Of a DNA stretch of 64,000 nt, positions 63,666 to 64,000 are shown in pieces. The notes under the pieces were generated by a model that was not told the origin of the DNA, ran no database searches, and saw only the letters and a program-made list of their open reading frames with translations. This DNA comes from Desulfarculaceae bacterium (GTDB lineage: Bacteria; Desulfobacterota; Desulfarculia; Desulfarculales; Desulfarculaceae): positions 1 to 64,000 of the forward strand of contig JAIPDO010000010.1 in assembly GCA_021737645.1 (NCBI GenBank), in the 5' to 3' direction. Within the stretch, counting starts at the first letter, position 1. Each line of letters begins with the position of its first letter. The position numbers and the translations under genes were made by a program.

Positions 63666-63833
63666 GAGCGCCTTCTCTGCCAGCAAAGACTGCATCAGAG
63701 CCCCACCACTACAACGGAGTACTTGAGGACGCTCGGGTTAGAAGAGGTAAGGGGTGCCGTGGATAGCCTGGGACGCGGGCGAGCCAAGGTCATTGACTTC
63801 AAGGCCAGGTCCAAATCAATAAATCGGGCATGA
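63666..63833 (+). pseudogene. C-terminal remnant of a tyrosine recombinase/integrase
   Basis: The frame reads ERLLCQQRLHQSPTTTTEYL then RTLGLEEVRGAVDSLGRGRA and KVIDF to a stop. TTTxxYLRTLG is the segment holding the nucleophilic Tyr in phage-type integrases. The catalytic Arg/His boxes upstream are missing. It lies 70 bp from the 3' end of tRNA-Glu, the usual location of an integrase beside its attachment site. The remaining 63408-63665 sequence is undetermined. Confidence 0.5.
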
Positions 63834-63859
63834 TAGACCGATGATAACTGTAGCCAAAC

Positions 63860-63894
63860 AAAAAAAGAGGGCACAGCCATGTGGCTGCACCCTC
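63860..63894 (-). terminator. Terminator of tRNA-Glu
   Basis: A 13-bp stem with two mismatches (63867-63879 with 63882-63894) is followed on the minus strand by seven T residues. It lies 11 bases past the tRNA 3' end. Confidence 0.88.
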
Positions 63895-63905
63895 TTGATT
63901 TTATT

Positions 63906-63981
63906 TGGCAGTCCCAACGGGACTCGAACCCGTGTCTTCGGCGTGAGAGGCCGATATCCTAGACCACTAGACGATGGGACC
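63906..63981 (-). tRNA. tRNA-Glu (anticodon CTC)
   Basis: On the minus strand a 76-nt cloverleaf starts GGTCCCATCGTCTAGTGG and ends in an encoded CCA. The anticodon loop reads CTCTCAC-like with anticodon CTC (reads GAG). The T-arm is GGGTTCGAGTCCC, and the acceptor stem pairs with a G-U at position 1-72. All arms are standard. Confidence 0.96.
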
Positions 63982-64000
63982 TTGCACAAACATATTTATG

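Overview
The window is GC-rich DNA with dense, mostly operonic genes. It carries an oxygen-sensitive nitrogenase cluster of the nifH-I1-I2-D-K type, a glycyl radical enzyme with its activase, a rubredoxin, several TRAP transporters and sigma-54 regulators. This combination fits a strictly anaerobic, diazotrophic member of the Desulfobacterota (former Deltaproteobacteria), perhaps near the Desulfarculales. The taxonomic placement is inference from gene content only.

Layout. 0-5.5 kb: a GntR regulator, a cyclase-family hydrolase, a branched-chain amino-acid-type binding protein, an APC permease and a two-pore-helix type K+ channel. 5.5-17 kb: one minus-strand nif operon from a sigma-54 promoter at 16840-16855 to a strong terminator at 5433-5480, in the order nifH, nifI1, nifI2, nifD, nifK, a NifB paralogue without radical-SAM cysteines, a [2Fe-2S] ferredoxin, a GNAT protein, nifE, nifN, nifB. 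Two 261-bp palindromic mobile-element-like repeats flank nifEN exactly. 17-20.4 kb: a lipoprotein, nifA and an HMG-CoA-lyase-like gene that has its own sigma-54 promoter. 20.6-27.7 kb: an MscS channel, a MacAB-TolC-type efflux operon whose adaptor carries a PAS domain, and a small secreted protein.

28-35.7 kb: an NtrC-type response regulator followed by a sigma-54 promoter driving a universal stress protein, an SLC13-type anion transporter, two cytidylate-kinase-like proteins, a receiver protein and a histidine kinase. 36-38.7 kb: an odd rubredoxin, UDP-galactopyranose mutase and a glycosyltransferase. 39-44 kb: a glycyl radical enzyme with an SCP2-like N-terminal domain, its activase, an internally duplicated membrane protein and a secreted protein, ending in a terminator.

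44-55.5 kb: a seven-gene minus-strand operon (TRAP DctPQM, SDR, acyl-CoA ligase, thiolase, DUF35) and an alpha/beta hydrolase share a duplicated promoter/operator cassette. A NarX/NarL-like two-component system lies immediately beside the second copy and is the obvious regulator; together this looks like one regulon for uptake and CoA-dependent breakdown of an organic acid or ester. 56-63.2 kb: an IclR regulator, a second TRAP system, an unrecognised 292-residue protein and an iron-dependent alcohol dehydrogenase, with gene fragments (PorB-like, IclR-like, LivM-like) between them. The right end holds a tyrosine-recombinase remnant next to tRNA-Glu, which looks like an old integration site.

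The most novel items are the cysteine-less NifB paralogue inside the nif operon, the repeat pair flanking nifEN, the SCP2-like glycyl radical enzyme, and the duplicated regulatory cassette.
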